Assembly: GCA_964537925.1 (NCBI GenBank)
Contig: CAZICV010000006.1
Location: 224,251 to 288,250 of the forward strand
Length of the DNA: 64,000 nt
Direction of reading: 5' to 3'
Source: SLDF01 sp964537925
Lineage (GTDB): Bacteria; Bacteroidota; Bacteroidia; Chitinophagales; Saprospiraceae
Part shown: piece after piece, positions 16,379 to 25,513 of the stretch
Layout of the letters: each line of letters starts with the position of its first letter
Position numbering within the stretch: position 1 is the stretch's first letter
Position numbers and translations under genes: made by a program
Notes under the pieces: model-generated
What the model was told of the DNA's origin: nothing
Seen by the model: the letters and a program-made list of their open reading frames with translations, nothing else
The model's database searches: none

Positions 16379-18484
16379 ATGAGCCGGATCTCACTCAGGT
16401 GCTGGATAATAAGCCTGCTGCTTTGCACAGGGACACTATACTTATCAGCCCAGGTGGACTCAATGCCCGCCGGCGACGATGTGAACCTGCAGGACCTGGT
16501 AGAGGAGTTTTTGCTGGGTACGGAGGGCGAATCATTTGACTTCAATACCCTGTTTGAAGACCTGGCCTATCTGCGGCGGCATCCATTGGATCTCAATACA
16601 GCAGGCCCGGAAGAACTTGCCGAGCTAAGGCTGCTCAATGACCTGCAGATCACACAATTGCTGACCTACCGCGAGACGGCGGGCCCTTTGCTTGCCGTGT
16701 ACGAGCTGCAGGCTGTACCGGGTTTTGACCTGGCTACGATCCGCCGGATACTGCCCTTCGTCCGGGTGAGCAGCGATCCTTTCATCTCCAGCCCGTCTAT
16801 ATGGGATATGATCGCCCGGGGCAGGAACGATCTCTACCTGCGCTGGGAGCGCCAGCTTGAGACAAAACGGGGATATACCCCCCCGGCCAATCCCGGCGAT
16901 ACACGATACCTGGGCGACCCGAACGAGGTGTTCATGCGCTTCAGGCACCAGTACGAAAACAAGCTGAGCTATGGCTTCACAGCCCAGAAAGACCCGGGAG
17001 AACCACTTTTCCGGTCGCCCAATCGCTATGGGTTTGACTTTTTCTCAGCTCATTTCTTCCTGCGCGATGTCAACAAGCGCATCGAAAGCCTGGCCCTGGG
17101 GGATTTTGCCGTGAGCTTCGGACAGGGCTTGCTGATACACTCGGGCTTCGGTACGCGGAAGAGCGCCTTCGTGATGAATATAAAACGCAACGGACGCACA
17201 TTGAGGCCTTATACCTCGGTAGATGAAAACAACTTCATGCGTGGCGCCGGCCTTACCCTCAAGTTCGGACGATTCTGGAAGGCTACCCTGTTCGCATCGT
17301 ATAAGGGCCGGGACGCTTCCATCCAGGTCGATACCCTGGAAGATGTAGACGAAAACCTCGGTTTTTTCACTTCTTTGCTGAATTCGGGGTTTCACCGTAC
17401 GCCGCGGGAGATCGAGAATAAGAATGCGCTCCGGCACTTCACAAGCGGCGCGCGCCTCCATTATGACCGCAATCGTCTCCAGGTAGGTCTGAATGCAATC
17501 TATGACCAGTTTGACAAGCCGTTCAACCGCAATACGCAGCCTTATAACAGGTTCTACTTCAGCGGCAGGCATCTCTTGGGCCTCAGCGCAGACTATACCT
17601 ATATGTGGCGCAACTTTCACTTTTTCGGAGAGACGGCGCGCAGCGACAACGGGGCGGTGGCCAGTGTCAACGGCTTGCTTGCGGGCCTCGACCGAAGTGT
17701 AGACCTGGCCGTATTTCACCGGTATATGCCGAGAGACTACCAGTCTATCATGCCCAATACCTTCTCCGAGACCGCCATCTCCAATAACGAAACAGGCCTC
17801 TACCTCGGACTGGAGATAAGACCGGTAAAGACATGGCGCTTAAGCGCCTATGCCGACTTCTGGAAGCATCCCTGGCTTCGCTACCAGGTCGATGCACCGT
17901 CACAGGGCTCCGAGTACTTTGTCCGGGGAACCTACTACCTGAAGAGGAAAGCCGAGATATATGTCCAGTACCGGGTCAAGACAAGAGAGCGCAATGTAAG
18001 CGATCCGCTCGAAGAGAAAACCAACTTCCTGGTTCCGCACCGCCGTCACCAGCTAAGGTTCTATGTAAGCAACCAACTGAATAAGGAACTGGAACTGCGC
18101 AGCAGGCTCGAATTCTCGCTTTACGAGATCGACGGGCAGGCCCCTACCAGGGGTTTCATGATCTACCAGGATGTACTTTATAAGCCGCTGGCCTTTCCTT
18201 TGAGCTTTACCGCGCGTTTCGCACTGTTCGATGCGGAAGACTTCAACTCCCGGATCTATGCTTATGAGAATGACCTCATCTATAGCTTTTCCATTCCAGC
18301 ATTCTTCAACCGGGGTATGAGGTACTATCTCAATCTCAGGTATCGCGGCATCCGCAACCTTTCTATCGAGCTGCGACTCGCTCAAACGGTCTATACGAAT
18401 ATCGATGGTTTCGGGAGCGGGCTCGAGACTACACCAGGCAATACCAGGACCGAACTCAAAGCACAGGTCAAGTACGACTTCTGA
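16379..18484 (+). CDS. Helix-hairpin-helix outer-membrane protein
   Basis: The 701-residue protein has a signal peptide (MSRISLRCWIISLLLCTGTL, AQVD cleavage), then a ComEA-like helix-hairpin-helix segment at about 55-130 (PLDLNTAGPEELAELRLLND and the following QAVPGF copy). The long C-terminal part alternates aromatic and charged residues (HFFLRDVNKRIESLALGDF) and ends AQVKYDF, as expected for a large beta-barrel with a C-terminal aromatic. This HhH-plus-barrel arrangement is widespread in Bacteroidota with unknown role; DNA uptake is sometimes suspected only from the HhH part. Confidence 0.8.
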   Translation: MSRISLRCWIISLLLCTGTLYLSAQVDSMPAGDDVNLQDLVEEFLLGTEGESFDFNTLFEDLAYLRRHPLDLNTAGPEELAELRLLNDLQITQLLTYRETAGPLLAVYELQAVPGFDLATIRRILPFVRVSSDPFISSPSIWDMIARGRNDLYLRWERQLETKRGYTPPANPGDTRYLGDPNEVFMRFRHQYENKLSYGFTAQKDPGEPLFRSPNRYGFDFFSAHFFLRDVNKRIESLALGDFAVSFGQGLLIHSGFGTRKSAFVMNIKRNGRTLRPYTSVDENNFMRGAGLTLKFGRFWKATLFASYKGRDASIQVDTLEDVDENLGFFTSLLNSGFHRTPREIENKNALRHFTSGARLHYDRNRLQVGLNAIYDQFDKPFNRNTQPYNRFYFSGRHLLGLSADYTYMWRNFHFFGETARSDNGAVASVNGLLAGLDRSVDLAVFHRYMPRDYQSIMPNTFSETAISNNETGLYLGLEIRPVKTWRLSAYADFWKHPWLRYQVDAPSQGSEYFVRGTYYLKRKAEIYVQYRVKTRERNVSDPLEEKTNFLVPHRRHQLRFYVSNQLNKELELRSRLEFSLYEIDGQAPTRGFMIYQDVLYKPLAFPLSFTARFALFDAEDFNSRIYAYENDLIYSFSIPAFFNRGMRYYLNLRYRGIRNLSIELRLAQTVYTNIDGFGSGLETTPGNTRTELKAQVKYDF

Positions 18485-18485
18485 G

Positions 18486-18508
18486 CCTCTTTCCCGGCGG
18501 TGAGGCGC
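18486..18508. terminator. Weak hairpin between convergent genes
   Basis: GCCTC at 18487-18491 can pair with GAGGC near 18504, followed by a short T-run, between the convergent barrel and NamZ-like genes. Confidence 0.3.
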
Positions 18509-18512
18509 GGTT

Positions 18513-19739
18513 TTATGGATACAGCATATATATCTGCCGCATCTGCCTGAAAGCCGCAAGGTCCTCCTGCCATGAAGCCCTGATATCAGCCTCGGACTTA
18601 CCACCGATGATCTGGCGCCGGAGTGTGTCTCCTCCGGCCAGCTTGTCGAAAAACAGGTTTTTCAGGAAGAATTCTTCTCTCTTGCCGGTCAATACCTTGT
18701 AATAATCCAGCAGGTAAGACAGGTCAATCCTGCCTGTACGACGCAGCGCAACAGGTGAAAGCCCGGCAAAACTATGTCCCTGGCATCGCTTGCCCTTCTG
18801 CGGCGGGTCCATAGCTCCCGGGCGTGGCTCAGGTATGAAGCTTGTATCTCCCGCGGGTAATGCCGGATGGCCGATCAGTTGAAAAGGATGACCGGTGCCT
18901 CTGCCCAGGGAGACCGTCGTGCCCTCGAAAAGGCAAAGCGAAGCGTATAGAAGGATGGCGCGGTCATTGGGCAGGTTGGGCGAAGGCGGCTCAGGAGGCG
19001 AATAAGGCCGGTCGTGCCGGTATCCTGCACAAGGGATGATCGTAAGGTGCAGGTCGGCCGCTTCTTTGATCCACTCCTCCCCCTTGATCATCTGTGCATA
19101 TTCACACACGGTCATCCCGTGCACGACCGGCACCGGGTGCATACCGACAAAAGAGCGGTAAGCCGTATCCAGTACAGGACCGTCGATATAGTGGCCGTTG
19201 GGATTGGGCCTGTCGAGTACGATCAGGCGCACCCCCTGCTCGGCACAGGCTTCCATGACATAATGCAGCGTCCCCAGGTAGGTGTAGAACCTCACGCCAA
19301 CATCCTGGATGTCGAAGATCACCCAGTCCAGTCCCTTGAGCTCGGATGGAGCAGGTTTTTTCTTGCTCCCGTACAACGAAATGATCGGTATCCCGCTACG
19401 ACTGTCCTTGCCGTCCTTGATAAGCGCTCCGGCATCGGCCTGGCCCCTGAATCCGTGCTCCGGTGCAAATACCTGCGCCACAGACACGCCCAGGGAGAGC
19501 AATGTATCCAGCAGGTGCCTGCCCTCCACCAGGCTTGTATGGTTGACGACCAATGCACCTTTCCCCTCCCTGATCAACGGCAGGTACATAGATGTCTGCT
19601 GCGCGCCGGTCAGCAATGTATCGCTGTGTACCGTTTGCGTCGCTTCGGTCCGGAGCGCTGCCGGCTGCTCTGTACAGCGTGTCGCCTGCAACAGGAAAAA
19701 CAAAGAGAAGAAATATATATTTAAAATATTCATCCGCAT
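18513..19739 (-). CDS. DUF1343 / NamZ-family exo-beta-N-acetylmuramidase
   Basis: The 408-residue protein belongs to the NamZ (DUF1343) family, whose characterised member removes terminal MurNAc from peptidoglycan fragments. Recognised segments are VVNHTSLVEGRHLLDTLL, VFAPEHGFRG, DWVIFDIQDVGVRFYTYL, VLDRPNPNGHYIDGP and LCLFEGTTVSLGRGTGHPFQ. The N-terminus MRMNILNIYFFSLFFLLQAT followed by a Cys suggests export, possibly as a lipoprotein although the lipobox is poor. It is the last host gene before the prophage. A perfect -7 box lies just upstream. Confidence 0.85.
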   Translation of the reverse strand: MRMNILNIYFFSLFFLLQATRCTEQPAALRTEATQTVHSDTLLTGAQQTSMYLPLIREGKGALVVNHTSLVEGRHLLDTLLSLGVSVAQVFAPEHGFRGQADAGALIKDGKDSRSGIPIISLYGSKKKPAPSELKGLDWVIFDIQDVGVRFYTYLGTLHYVMEACAEQGVRLIVLDRPNPNGHYIDGPVLDTAYRSFVGMHPVPVVHGMTVCEYAQMIKGEEWIKEAADLHLTIIPCAGYRHDRPYSPPEPPSPNLPNDRAILLYASLCLFEGTTVSLGRGTGHPFQLIGHPALPAGDTSFIPEPRPGAMDPPQKGKRCQGHSFAGLSPVALRRTGRIDLSYLLDYYKVLTGKREEFFLKNLFFDKLAGGDTLRRQIIGGKSEADIRASWQEDLAAFRQMRQIYMLYP

Positions 19740-19753
19740 ATTTGCTTTGGCAT

Positions 19754-19761
19754 CAAATATA
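19754..19761 (-). promoter_or_regulatory. -7 box TATATTTG for the NamZ-like gene
   Basis: A perfect TAnnTTTG on the minus strand lies 14 nt before the ATG at 19739, implying a very short leader. Confidence 0.5.
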
Positions 19762-19838
19762 TAATTATAACACAAATCGCTTACTATCAATTTGTTATAT
19801 ACTGTTATGGGTTGTTAAATTCAGCTCCAATTCCGGTT

Positions 19839-20912
19839 TTACACCAAAATGGCCGCAACCCGCGCTTTTTTGCCATCACAAGATAAGCAGTCCGTGGCAT
19901 CAAATGGGATGTTCTCTGCCAGCCATTGTAGTCGGTCAGATGCTTCCTTGCGGTTGTGGTTGCGGGCGCCATGCAGAGGCTCCTTCTCAAGGAGTGTGTA
20001 GAAATTGATCTGACTGGAGCGCAGGATATAGCCGATCAACTTGTTGAGGCTGTAAAACTGGATCGTTTTGGCCACGACCCGGGCAAACGGGTCTGACTTG
20101 AAGTTCGTCAGATTGCAGAGGAAGTCGCCTGTCTCGCAAGCCAGGGAGCCCTGCATGATCGCCCCGTTGGTGTAACCACCGGAGGGAGTCAGCAGGCCAC
20201 TGAAGTCGTCATCTGCCATGGTAAGAGATGAACCGGACAAGTAGGTCTCCCATCCATGCGCGCTACCGCTGCAGTTGCAATTAAACAGGGTGGAGTAGGG
20301 CTTGCTGGCTCCACGCTCGTACACAACATAGTAACTGATCGGATTGCGGTTCTCATCCACCAGCGGCACCCGCAAGGGCGCAGCAAGAGCCTGGATAGTC
20401 TGCACGCCGGCTGTGGCAGCTACAGTAACACTTGCAAGTGGAGTGGTCAGATTTCTGTCCTCATACAGAAACACCTCGTATGCTCCCGTCGTGTTCACCT
20501 TGAGGCCCAGGCCGGTGACGGTCAGGTATCCGCCGACTACGGCCCGCGGTGTAAGCTTCATTCCCAGCCAGGGAGCTGAGATTTTAGACAAGGTATTGTC
20601 TGCCTTACGCTTCTCTCCTATCTGGCCGGACCAGTTACGATAGCGCAGGGCGTTGCGGCTCTGTACCAAGGCCAGGAAGTCGGTCAGAAACTCGTTCACG
20701 CCCTCGATGCGGGCCCGTTGCATGAGATCCCAAATAGACCCATCTCCGCAGTCCTTCGAGCGCTGCGCCATCATCAAGTTGATCCCGTCCTCCATGTCAT
20801 CCAGGAAGTACGGAGATCGCCCCTCAATAACAATACCCTCGCCTTTCTCATCCAGGCAAGGGCATGCGGACCGGGAGAGTCCCACTATGTCATATAAGCA
20901 CTCTGGTATCAT
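19839..20912 (-). CDS. Phage protein of unknown function, last gene of the prophage
   Basis: This 357-residue protein is not recognised. It has an acidic Cys-containing start (SACPCLDEKGEGIVIEGRSP), a central beta-rich domain (about 130-215, YLTVTGLGLKVNTTGAYEVF) that resembles a small Ig/jelly-roll module with the paired-ligand phrase VPLVDENRNPISYYVVYE, and a C-terminal helical part with LKSDPFARVVAKTIQFYSLN-like helices and a final CLSC. Its start overlaps the stop of the next upstream gene by 4 nt. Being distal to amidase and capsid, it could be a virion or host-contact protein; this is inference. Confidence 0.6.
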   Translation of the reverse strand: MIPECLYDIVGLSRSACPCLDEKGEGIVIEGRSPYFLDDMEDGINLMMAQRSKDCGDGSIWDLMQRARIEGVNEFLTDFLALVQSRNALRYRNWSGQIGEKRKADNTLSKISAPWLGMKLTPRAVVGGYLTVTGLGLKVNTTGAYEVFLYEDRNLTTPLASVTVAATAGVQTIQALAAPLRVPLVDENRNPISYYVVYERGASKPYSTLFNCNCSGSAHGWETYLSGSSLTMADDDFSGLLTPSGGYTNGAIMQGSLACETGDFLCNLTNFKSDPFARVVAKTIQFYSLNKLIGYILRSSQINFYTLLEKEPLHGARNHNRKEASDRLQWLAENIPFDATDCLSCDGKKARVAAILV

Positions 20913-21118
20913 AGGTCATTTTCTTGTGGCGGCTCCCATTCCGCCCGTTCCAGGTTGTCAAACACCGGCCAGAGTTCTTGCCAATCCGGGTCGCTGAGCA
21001 CCTGTAGCCCGATTATATGGCCGCCTGCGCCGTCGTTGCGGAACTCAAGGCGTTTTGCCCGGGCTTGGTGGCCGTTGTACTCGTTGTACACTTCCTCGGT
21101 GACTTGCAGGACGGTCAT
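20909..21118 (-). CDS. Small phage protein, unknown
   Basis: This 69-residue protein (MTVLQVTEEVYNEYNGHQAR at the start, WEPPQENDL at the end) has no recognised family. It overlaps the genes on both sides by 4 nt (ATGA), so it is translationally coupled in the distal late operon. The sequence is amphipathic and acidic at the end, without membrane or signal segments. Confidence 0.55.
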   Translation of the reverse strand: MTVLQVTEEVYNEYNGHQARAKRLEFRNDGAGGHIIGLQVLSDPDWQELWPVFDNLERAEWEPPQENDL

Positions 21119-21921
21119 AGGGCTGATATTTTGGCCATGTAGCTATCCAGAATTTGTTTCATTATGCCATTCTTTGCGACGAAGGCTGCACCGGCCCCAT
21201 ACAGGGATATACATGCATTGCCCATCACGCCGGTTGACCTCCGGAAGAGCTGAATTGTCCAGTTGGTGTCGTTGTAAACAGGTGCGTTTACCGCCTGCGT
21301 CGCATTGTAAGCGAAATTCCCTTTGAATACAGCTATGTCGTTATTCGATGTCCGGTGAATGGACATATACCCCGTGCCGGTCAGATCGGCACTTATGGAA
21401 GCGCCATTTGTTGCGTTCACACGGTGTGCCGTGGAGATGAGGTTGGTCAGGATGTTGAAGTTGTCCATCCTGCTTGTCCCGTCCAGAGTGTTGCCGGGAG
21501 ATACCATCTCCTTCGAGACCCACAAAAAACGCGCAGCGTTGTCTATTTGATGGTTGCCGTTGTGTGAAGGCGGATTGAAACCAGTCTCGATATAGGCCGA
21601 AACGAGATCTCCACCCATGCCCAATGTAGGAGACCACAGCGGGCTGTTTACTTTGGTCGCCTGATGCTTGGAAGGATCGATCCAGTTCAGCGTCGCGAAG
21701 TCGCTATCGCCATCCTGAGCAAAACCATAAAAGACGTCCTCAATGGACCATAGTCCCTCGTCCTTCTTCCAGACGATCGTCTCGTCGATCAGCTTACGGC
21801 ACGCATCGGACGGCAGTGCGTAGCCCAGGCTGGCGCCTGCAGCAAGCAACGCCCGGGTGGACGCATCAAGTCCCCGGCCGAAGCGGCCGCCGCGAAGGTT
21901 CGTTACCAGGTTTGTGTTCAT
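21115..21921 (-). CDS. Phage structural-type protein, unknown
   Basis: The 268-residue protein begins MNTNLVTNLRGGRFGRGLDA, then a helical part with a KLIDETIVWKKDEGLWSIED-like segment, and a long beta-rich C-terminal half (ISADLTGTGYMSIHRTSNND onward) rich in Asn, Thr and Gly. Lamin-G/concanavalin-like or appendage-like domains look similar, but no family is recognised. Position in the terminal late operon, between small coupled genes, favours a virion appendage role. Confidence 0.55.
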   Translation of the reverse strand: MNTNLVTNLRGGRFGRGLDASTRALLAAGASLGYALPSDACRKLIDETIVWKKDEGLWSIEDVFYGFAQDGDSDFATLNWIDPSKHQATKVNSPLWSPTLGMGGDLVSAYIETGFNPPSHNGNHQIDNAARFLWVSKEMVSPGNTLDGTSRMDNFNILTNLISTAHRVNATNGASISADLTGTGYMSIHRTSNNDIAVFKGNFAYNATQAVNAPVYNDTNWTIQLFRRSTGVMGNACISLYGAGAAFVAKNGIMKQILDSYMAKISAL

Positions 21922-21928
21922 CTCTACC

Positions 21929-22228
21929 CTATCTCAGGTTGATGAGCAATACGGAGCCGCTGGACAGCTCGATCAGTTTGATCTTTTCCCCTTCCGGGGC
22001 GCTCAGCACCAGGTAAGGCAGCGGAGTGACACTGCCGACCCGTTCCGCCAGGTCGGTCCCCTTGTCAGTCTCCAGCGCTGTGAACGCCACATCGTCGCTG
22101 TTCACGATCAGGGCGTCATATCTGCCGTCGGTGATAGGCGTGCTATTTGAGTCAACAAACAGCCAGTCGCCTTGCGCTCTGCCGATCTGTGCGGCCTGGG
22201 CTATACGGGTTTCGTTGCTTGGTACCAT
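21929..22228 (-). CDS. Small phage protein, unknown
   Basis: This 99-residue protein (MVPSNETRIAQAAQIGRAQG) is mostly beta by composition and ends SGSVLLINLR. No family is recognised. It starts 1 nt after the amidase stop and ends 7 nt before the next gene, so it is part of the lysis-distal operon. It has no signal peptide or membrane segment. Confidence 0.55.
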   Translation of the reverse strand: MVPSNETRIAQAAQIGRAQGDWLFVDSNSTPITDGRYDALIVNSDDVAFTALETDKGTDLAERVGSVTPLPYLVLSAPEGEKIKLIELSSGSVLLINLR

Positions 22229-22229
22229 T

Positions 22230-22640
22230 TTACCACTGTTCAGATTTCACATTGAATGAGGGGCAGGCCTTATTTGGTGACAGATCCCAATGCCCCAGTA
22301 CTTCTGCTTTAGGATAAAAAGCCTTGAGCGCAACAACAAGCGCTCTCATTGCGGCCTTTTGGGCTGCTGTTCGGGTATCCTTTGGCTTCTTATTTGCTCC
22401 ATCCATACCGCCAACATAGCAGATGCCAACGCTGTCGGCATTATGTCCGGCGACGTGGGCTCCAACCTGATCGATTGGACGACCGGGCCTCACTGCCCCG
22501 TCAAGCTCAATCACGAAGTGATAGCCAATGTCTTTCCAACCATTACCCTCTGTGTGCCACTTCCTGATTGTCTCAGTCTTTACGTCCCTTCCTTCGGGAG
22601 TAGCGGCGCAGTGAAGTACAATCCGGTTTATCTTTCTCAT
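22230..22640 (-). CDS. N-acetylmuramoyl-L-alanine amidase (T7 lysozyme-like endolysin)
   Basis: The 136-residue amidase cleaves the bond between MurNAc and L-alanine in peptidoglycan. IVLHCAATPEGRD and GYHFVIELDG provide the first zinc histidine and the following catalytic region, and GHWDLSPNKACPSFNV supplies the second His and the Cys zinc ligand, as in T7 lysozyme. The length is that of a bare catalytic domain with no cell-wall-binding module. The ATG at 22640 is chosen; the longer frame to 22889 lies inside the capsid gene. It is the phage endolysin candidate, although the holin-like genes are 3.2 kb upstream. Confidence 0.9.
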   Translation of the reverse strand: MRKINRIVLHCAATPEGRDVKTETIRKWHTEGNGWKDIGYHFVIELDGAVRPGRPIDQVGAHVAGHNADSVGICYVGGMDGANKKPKDTRTAAQKAAMRALVVALKAFYPKAEVLGHWDLSPNKACPSFNVKSEQW

Positions 22641-22651
22641 GGTCGATGATT

Positions 22652-22683
22652 TGAAAAAGGGCGAGCAAGTTGTGCCCGCCCTT
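22652..22683 (-). terminator. Rho-independent terminator after the capsid gene
   Basis: On the minus strand, a 10-bp stem with one mismatch (22674-22683 with 22657-22666) and a 7-nt loop is followed by a T5-type run. It falls between capsid and amidase, so capsid messages should exceed lysis messages. Confidence 0.7.
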
Positions 22684-22711
22684 CTATAGGTATCCAAAAT
22701 GAAAGTCTGTT

Positions 22712-23824
22712 TTAATCTCCGCCACCACCACCGCCGTTCTCGGCAGGCGCTTCGCCGTTTACGAACTTGATGATGCCGGTTCCGCCGTTGCAGTCTGTTG
22801 GACCCAGGTGCAGACCGTATGTCAGCTTCATCTCTACCGCCCAACCCCAACGACGTTGCTGCAATGGCGCTGTGCCGGATACGCGACACTTACGCTGCAT
22901 AGTCACATCGAAGGCTGCAGGGACCGAACCCGATCCGTTTCTCCAGCTCAGTTTCTGGCTGTTGTAACGGTAAATGTGCGTGTTCTGCGAGTCCAGAATG
23001 TTCATCGGCGCTAGGTTGTGGAACTGGTTTACCGTGTAGAAGCCGAGTGCGCCGGCGTCGAACATGAGCGTAGCGAGCTCCTGCGCGACAATGTCAAAGT
23101 TCTTGATGTCGAAGTACCAGTCCCAATTCTGGAGCTTCGCCCACCGGTCGCGCTGGTCATCGTTCAGCTTCTCAAAGTTGGCGTTGTACAGCATGTTGTA
23201 GAAGTTGCGCCCCGTCAACATGATGGGATTGACAACATCCAACTGCGCGGCGATATAGGCGAACTCAGCCAGGATATCCGGGCTGGAAAAGTCCGTCGCA
23301 TCAAAATATGTGTTGCCATCCACGACAGTACCGCCTGTGTTAGACGCCGTGTTGTCCTGTGTGTTGGCGAGCAAAAACGCGATGGACTCTTTGTTCAGTC
23401 GCTCCAGGATTTTCATCTCCTTGGAAGCCATCGCAAAGGCCATTTTCTCGTTGAAGGTCAAGATGTCCTTGCACTCATCGTCGTAGACGCTGAACGTCTC
23501 GTAGATGCAGCCATTTGGCTTGTAGAGGATACCGTCGCTCTCGATCTCGTCGCCGTCTACTGTACACGTGATCGTCGGCGTCTCCTCGTCGGCACAACTG
23601 GTCGTATTGTCGTTGCAGTCACGCAGGAAAACCCCATTTACGCCGATGCACTTTGTGCCGTCCGTAACAGGATCGCCCCAGTTCACACGCTGATTTTCTA
23701 CGATCGCCTTGATCGACTCAATGGGTTGCTGCAGCTCCCTGTAAGAGCGCGGCTCATCGAAAAGTTCGCGGATACGGCGTACGATATCGGGCATCTGCGA
23801 TGCTGAAAAATCTCCTGCTGCCAT
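22712..23824 (-). CDS. Probable major capsid protein
   Basis: The 370-residue protein is proposed as the major capsid subunit because it directly follows a scaffold-like gene (28 nt gap) and lies before a terminator. It is of HK97-like length, with a helical N-terminal part (SQMPDIVRRIRELFDEPRSY), long central helices (ILTFNEKMAFAMASKEMKIL) and a beta-rich C-terminal half. The segment QLDVVNPIMLTGRNFYNMLY fits the pattern of HK97-fold P-domain helices. It ends in a run of glycines with an Asp. A leader shared with two other virion genes (GAAAACTACAA) precedes the start. No family is matched by eye, so the call rests on context. Confidence 0.65.
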   Translation of the reverse strand: MAAGDFSASQMPDIVRRIRELFDEPRSYRELQQPIESIKAIVENQRVNWGDPVTDGTKCIGVNGVFLRDCNDNTTSCADEETPTITCTVDGDEIESDGILYKPNGCIYETFSVYDDECKDILTFNEKMAFAMASKEMKILERLNKESIAFLLANTQDNTASNTGGTVVDGNTYFDATDFSSPDILAEFAYIAAQLDVVNPIMLTGRNFYNMLYNANFEKLNDDQRDRWAKLQNWDWYFDIKNFDIVAQELATLMFDAGALGFYTVNQFHNLAPMNILDSQNTHIYRYNSQKLSWRNGSGSVPAAFDVTMQRKCRVSGTAPLQQRRWGWAVEMKLTYGLHLGPTDCNGGTGIIKFVNGEAPAENGGGGGGD

Positions 23825-23852
23825 TGTGTTTTGTAGTTTTCTTGTTTGTCAA

Positions 23853-24734
23853 TTATTTTTTGCCAAACGTGGTCTCGACGTGAGCCGCAAAAGCTGCTGC
23901 CTCCTCCTTATCGGTGATAGTATAGGCATGGGCTGTAGCCGTCTCGATGTTTGCGAAAGTCGGGAATGTGAACGCTTTACCGCCACCGCCTCCTGCACCG
24001 CCGCCACCAGCTCCGGGAGACTTACGATCATCCCCCTTTGCCTGCTCAAAGAAGCCTCTCGCCTTAGATAGCACGAAGCCCTCGAAAGTGACGGGGTTGT
24101 GCATTGCGTCCAAAAGCGGATTGCCTTCTTTGTTGGTCACTTTGATCTCGTCGCCGACCTGGTAGTCAACCCCATCGATGAAGAGGGAGGCACGGAAAGC
24201 ATCCATCACGTTCTTGCGGATTGCCTCGTTCTCCGGCAGGACGAACTTGTGTTTTGCAAGCAAGTCCGGCAGAACGGCGGAAACGCCGCTGCGCTTCTCA
24301 CGTGTAGCTACGTCCGTCTTGTGCTGGTTGAACTGCTCCTCAAGAGTCTGGTATCGTTTCTTTTCATCGCGCATAGCGTTGATGAAGTACTCCGATCCCT
24401 TGATCTTGTCCTCGTCCAGTTTCGGCGTCTTTGACTTGCTCTCGATGATCTTGTCAAGCAGATCATCCATCTGCAGAGCCTCAGTAATCCCGTACTTTTC
24501 GGCGATCTCTTTCTCTTTCGCATTGAGCGCTTCGCGTTTGCCCCGGCCCAACCCTTCGGTCGCACCGGCTCGTTTCGCATCGTCCAGTTTGGTTTGGATT
24601 TTGGCCTTTATGACCTCCTCCAGTTTTGCACCATCAATGGTGCCATCCTCTTTCTTTATGGCGTCAGAGATTGTCCCTGCGGGTGTTCCGAGCACACTCC
24701 CGAGAAGCTCCAATGTTATTTCTATCTTATCCAT
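23853..24734 (-). CDS. Probable capsid scaffolding protein
   Basis: The 293-residue protein is rich in charged helices (about 25-150, KLEEVIKAKIQTKLDDAKRA) with a coiled-coil look (KKRYQTLEEQFNQHKTDVAT), as in scaffolding proteins that hold capsid subunits during assembly and are then lost. A run of glycine-alanine at about 240-250 links to a C-terminal segment. It precedes the capsid gene immediately, the usual order. A protease is not visible, so processing cannot be judged. Confidence 0.65.
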   Translation of the reverse strand: MDKIEITLELLGSVLGTPAGTISDAIKKEDGTIDGAKLEEVIKAKIQTKLDDAKRAGATEGLGRGKREALNAKEKEIAEKYGITEALQMDDLLDKIIESKSKTPKLDEDKIKGSEYFINAMRDEKKRYQTLEEQFNQHKTDVATREKRSGVSAVLPDLLAKHKFVLPENEAIRKNVMDAFRASLFIDGVDYQVGDEIKVTNKEGNPLLDAMHNPVTFEGFVLSKARGFFEQAKGDDRKSPGAGGGGAGGGGGKAFTFPTFANIETATAHAYTITDKEEAAAFAAHVETTFGKK

Positions 24735-24740
24735 TTAAGA

Positions 24741-24959
24741 TTATTTTTTGCTTGCCTCTTCACCGGGCTGGTCCTTAGGCGCTTTGCCTGCCTCCCTCGC
24801 CTCTTTCGGGGCAGGTGCCGGGTTTTTAGGGGCTTCCGGGCCTGCGATCAGCTTGAACCGGCCTTTGAACGTGCGCTGCATCTTGGTGAACTCAGCGGGT
24901 GTGCAAGTGCCGACTTTGTTGTTGAACACGTTCTTATATGTTACCTGACCTGTGCTCAT
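24741..24959 (-). CDS. Small phage protein with Pro/Ala/Lys tail
   Basis: This 72-residue protein (MSTGQVTYKNVFNNKVGTCT) has a short folded start and a low-complexity C-terminus rich in P, A, E and K from residue 42. It overlaps its upstream neighbour by 4 nt and ends 6 nt before the scaffold gene. It is not recognised. Confidence 0.55.
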   Translation of the reverse strand: MSTGQVTYKNVFNNKVGTCTPAEFTKMQRTFKGRFKLIAGPEAPKNPAPAPKEAREAGKAPKDQPGEEASKK

Positions 24960-25513
24960 GATCTTGCTTTTTTGATGTCATCCAAAATTTTGCTCTTCGC
25001 CTGGCTGGTGCTTATGTCGTAGCCCCTTGCTGCGATGTAGGGGGCCAGGTCCGTATTTACGTTCAGCCCTTTCTCAAGACCGGCATCAAAGGCTGCCTCG
25101 ATGCGCCCGATCAGGGCAATGTCTTCTTCGCTCAGCTCTTTTACCTCCTCTTGCTCTACCTGCTCCGTCGTCTCCTCTGCCTGGTCTGCCTGCTCCTCTG
25201 AGCTCTGCGTGACCTCATCCGGTATCGCATCTCCCTTTGTAGCCTCTATCGCCTCTGGAGGTGTTGGAGCTGGCTCTGCCGCAGGCTTCCCTTTACCCTT
25301 CACCACCTTTGCCACTCCTGCACGAGCCGGGACTATGTTGTCTATGCGGATCCAGCCGGATTTCGGATATGTTTTCCCGTCATGCGCGATCGGCAGCAAG
25401 TTGCGCCAGATCAGGCCGTTGAACGTGCGTACGTGCGGCACGTCGCGGGTGATGCCGGCTTTGTCCGTCTCTCTCCTGGTACGCCAGGCATGTTGCGCTG
25501 TGATCTGCTCCAT
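24956..25513 (-). CDS. Phage protein with acidic linker, unknown
   Basis: The 185-residue protein has an N-terminal domain with conserved-looking aromatic positions (VRTFNGLIWRNLLPIAHDGK and PKSGWIRIDN), then a Pro/Ala/Glu/Gln-rich acidic linker (about 80-125) and a helical C-terminal part (LSEEDIALIGRIEAAFDAGL). It starts on the last base of the holin-like gene and overlaps the following gene by 4 nt. A structural or assembly role is inferred from position only. Confidence 0.55.
   Translation of the reverse strand: MEQITAQHAWRTRRETDKAGITRDVPHVRTFNGLIWRNLLPIAHDGKTYPKSGWIRIDNIVPARAGVAKVVKGKGKPAAEPAPTPPEAIEATKGDAIPDEVTQSSEEQADQAEETTEQVEQEEVKELSEEDIALIGRIEAAFDAGLEKGLNVNTDLAPYIAARGYDISTSQAKSKILDDIKKARS

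Noticed and set aside
19762..19838. Search for attL between the NamZ-like gene and the first phage gene
   Set aside because: No direct repeat can be defined because the right end of the prophage is outside the window.
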